Positions 5,096-5,856 of a DNA stretch of 5,856 nt are shown one piece after another. Positions within the stretch are counted from its first letter, which is position 1; the number at the start of each line of letters is the position of its first letter. Source of the stretch: Eubacteriaceae bacterium UBA4266 (GTDB taxonomy: Bacteria; Bacillota; Clostridia; Eubacteriales; Eubacteriaceae); assembly GCA_002396065.1 (NCBI GenBank), contig DGWE01000067.1, positions 1-5,856 on the forward strand, written 5' to 3'. The position numbers were made by a program, and so were the translations under genes. The notes below the pieces were generated by a model. The model searched no databases. It worked only from the letters and a program-made list of their open reading frames with translations, and was not told where the DNA came from.

Positions 5096-5856
5096 ATGGA
5101 TACGAAAATTGATTTCTTGTACTTATCAGAACCCGATATGATCAAAGCCGGCGTCAAGGACATGAGCGCCTGCATTCAGTCGATGGAAGACATGCTGCTT
5201 TTACTCAAAGCCGGGGATTACCGGATGGGCGGCGAAAACCACAACTCCCACGGGTGCATGATCATGTTCCCGGACGAACCGACCTTCCCGGGGATGCCGG
5301 TCAACACCCAGGACCGCCGCTTTATGGCGATGCCGGCCTACCTCGGCGGCAAATACCAGATGGCCGGGGTCAAATGGTACGGCTCCAACATTGAAAACAA
5401 AGAAAAGGGCCTGCCGCGGTCAATTCTGATGATGACGTTAAGCGACAAGGACACCGGCGCGCCGCTGGCCTTTATGTCGGCCAACCTGCTCTCGGCCTAC
5501 CGCACCGGCGGCATCCCGGGGGTCGGCGCGAAATACTTAGCCCGGAAGGACAGCGAAACCGCCGCGATCATCGGACCGGGGGTCATGGGCAAGACGAGCC
5601 TGGCGGCCTTCGCGGCGACCTGTCCGAAGCTGCACCGGGTGCAGATCAAGGGCCGGGGCAAAAAATCCCTCGACGCCTTCGTCGAATTTGTCAAGGCGGA
5701 ATACCCGCAGATTGACGACATCGTGGTCTGCGACACCGTTGAAGACGCGGTGCGCGGAGCGGACGTGATCTCGCTGACGACGACGGCGATGACCGACGAC
5801 GACCCGAACGTGGTCAACACCTACCCCTACATCAACGGGGACTGGGTCAAGCCCGG
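5096..5856 (+). CDS. Ornithine cyclodeaminase/mu-crystallin family protein, N-terminal 253 residues (3' end outside the window)
   Basis: The frame starts at an ATG 6 bases after AGGAGG (5084-5089) and runs open off the window edge, so the protein is truncated only by the window. The family are NAD(P)-binding enzymes that deaminate or reduce small amino or imino acids (ornithine cyclodeaminase, alanine dehydrogenase, ketimine reductase). Key features are 'GVKWYGSN' with K93, equivalent to the family substrate-contact lysine; 'SAYRTGG' with R136, at the position of the carboxylate-binding arginine; and a Rossmann nucleotide motif G160-P-G-V-M-G165. The family's usual 'RTGA' appears here as RTGG. 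The N-terminus 'KIDFLYLSEPDMIKAGVKDM' resembles a clostridial subgroup that, as I recall, databases often label tyramine oxidase subunit B. That label is not supported by anything visible here, so substrate and reaction remain unassigned. Its own promoter and a terminator separate it from the esterase gene. Confidence 0.87.
   Translation, partial: MDTKIDFLYLSEPDMIKAGVKDMSACIQSMEDMLLLLKAGDYRMGGENHNSHGCMIMFPDEPTFPGMPVNTQDRRFMAMPAYLGGKYQMAGVKWYGSNIENKEKGLPRSILMMTLSDKDTGAPLAFMSANLLSAYRTGGIPGVGAKYLARKDSETAAIIGPGVMGKTSLAAFAATCPKLHRVQIKGRGKKSLDAFVEFVKAEYPQIDDIVVCDTVEDAVRGADVISLTTTAMTDDDPNVVNTYPYINGDWVKP

Noticed and set aside
5004..5141. A possible 45-codon leader peptide starting in the terminator stem
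   Set aside because: It has no clear ribosome binding site, runs through the terminator and T run, and overlaps the cyclodeaminase-family start; its basic composition comes from the hairpin sequence.
1..5856. tRNA or rRNA genes, CRISPR arrays, insertion sequences, attachment sites
   Set aside because: No cloverleaf, regularly spaced repeat, transposase or integrase motif, or terminal inverted repeat was seen on either strand by eye.

Overview
The window looks like a chromosomal segment of a GC-rich, low-oxygen Gram-positive bacterium, probably of the Clostridia (an Eubacteriaceae-like lineage is my best guess, with low confidence). The reasons are strong AGGAGG-type ribosome binding sites before almost every gene, compact hairpin-plus-T-run terminators, a clostridial-style ArsR, and a 4Fe-4S ferredoxin inside an arsenic operon. 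All genes lie on the + strand.

Layout. (1) Bases 1-273 are the 3' end of a medium-chain dehydrogenase/quinone-oxidoreductase-type gene, closed by a terminator at 287-317. (2) Bases 328-3252 hold an arsenic-resistance operon: a promoter with an overlapping dyad that is a likely ArsR operator, arsR (403-711), an uninterrupted reading frame joining a ferredoxin-like domain to the arsenite metallochaperone ArsD (792-1457, with an internal ribosome binding site and ATG for ArsD at 1077), then arsA (1477-3213), the two-domain arsenite-stimulated ATPase, and a strong terminator (3224-3252). No ArsB or Acr3 membrane pump is present here. (3) Bases 3286-4935 hold a separately promoted gene for a tannase/feruloyl-esterase-family alpha/beta hydrolase without a signal peptide and without the two family cysteines next to the catalytic Ser and His. 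(4) Bases 4936-5095 are a dense regulatory interval: a 17-bp palindrome inside a promoter-like element, a terminator, and a second extended -10 promoter. (5) Bases 5096-5856 are the 5' part of an ornithine cyclodeaminase/mu-crystallin family gene that runs off the window.

How the genes work together. In the ars operon, ArsR is expected to release the promoter on binding As(III) or Sb(III). ArsD would bind the metalloid through Cys12/Cys13/Cys18 and hand it to ArsA, whose metal-site cysteines (117, 176, 420) and two P-loops are all intact. ArsA would then normally energise a membrane pump, which must be encoded elsewhere. The ferredoxin fused or coupled to ArsD is the most unusual feature and suggests a redox step attached to metalloid delivery (inference). 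The esterase and the cyclodeaminase-family gene appear to be independent transcription units with unknown substrates.
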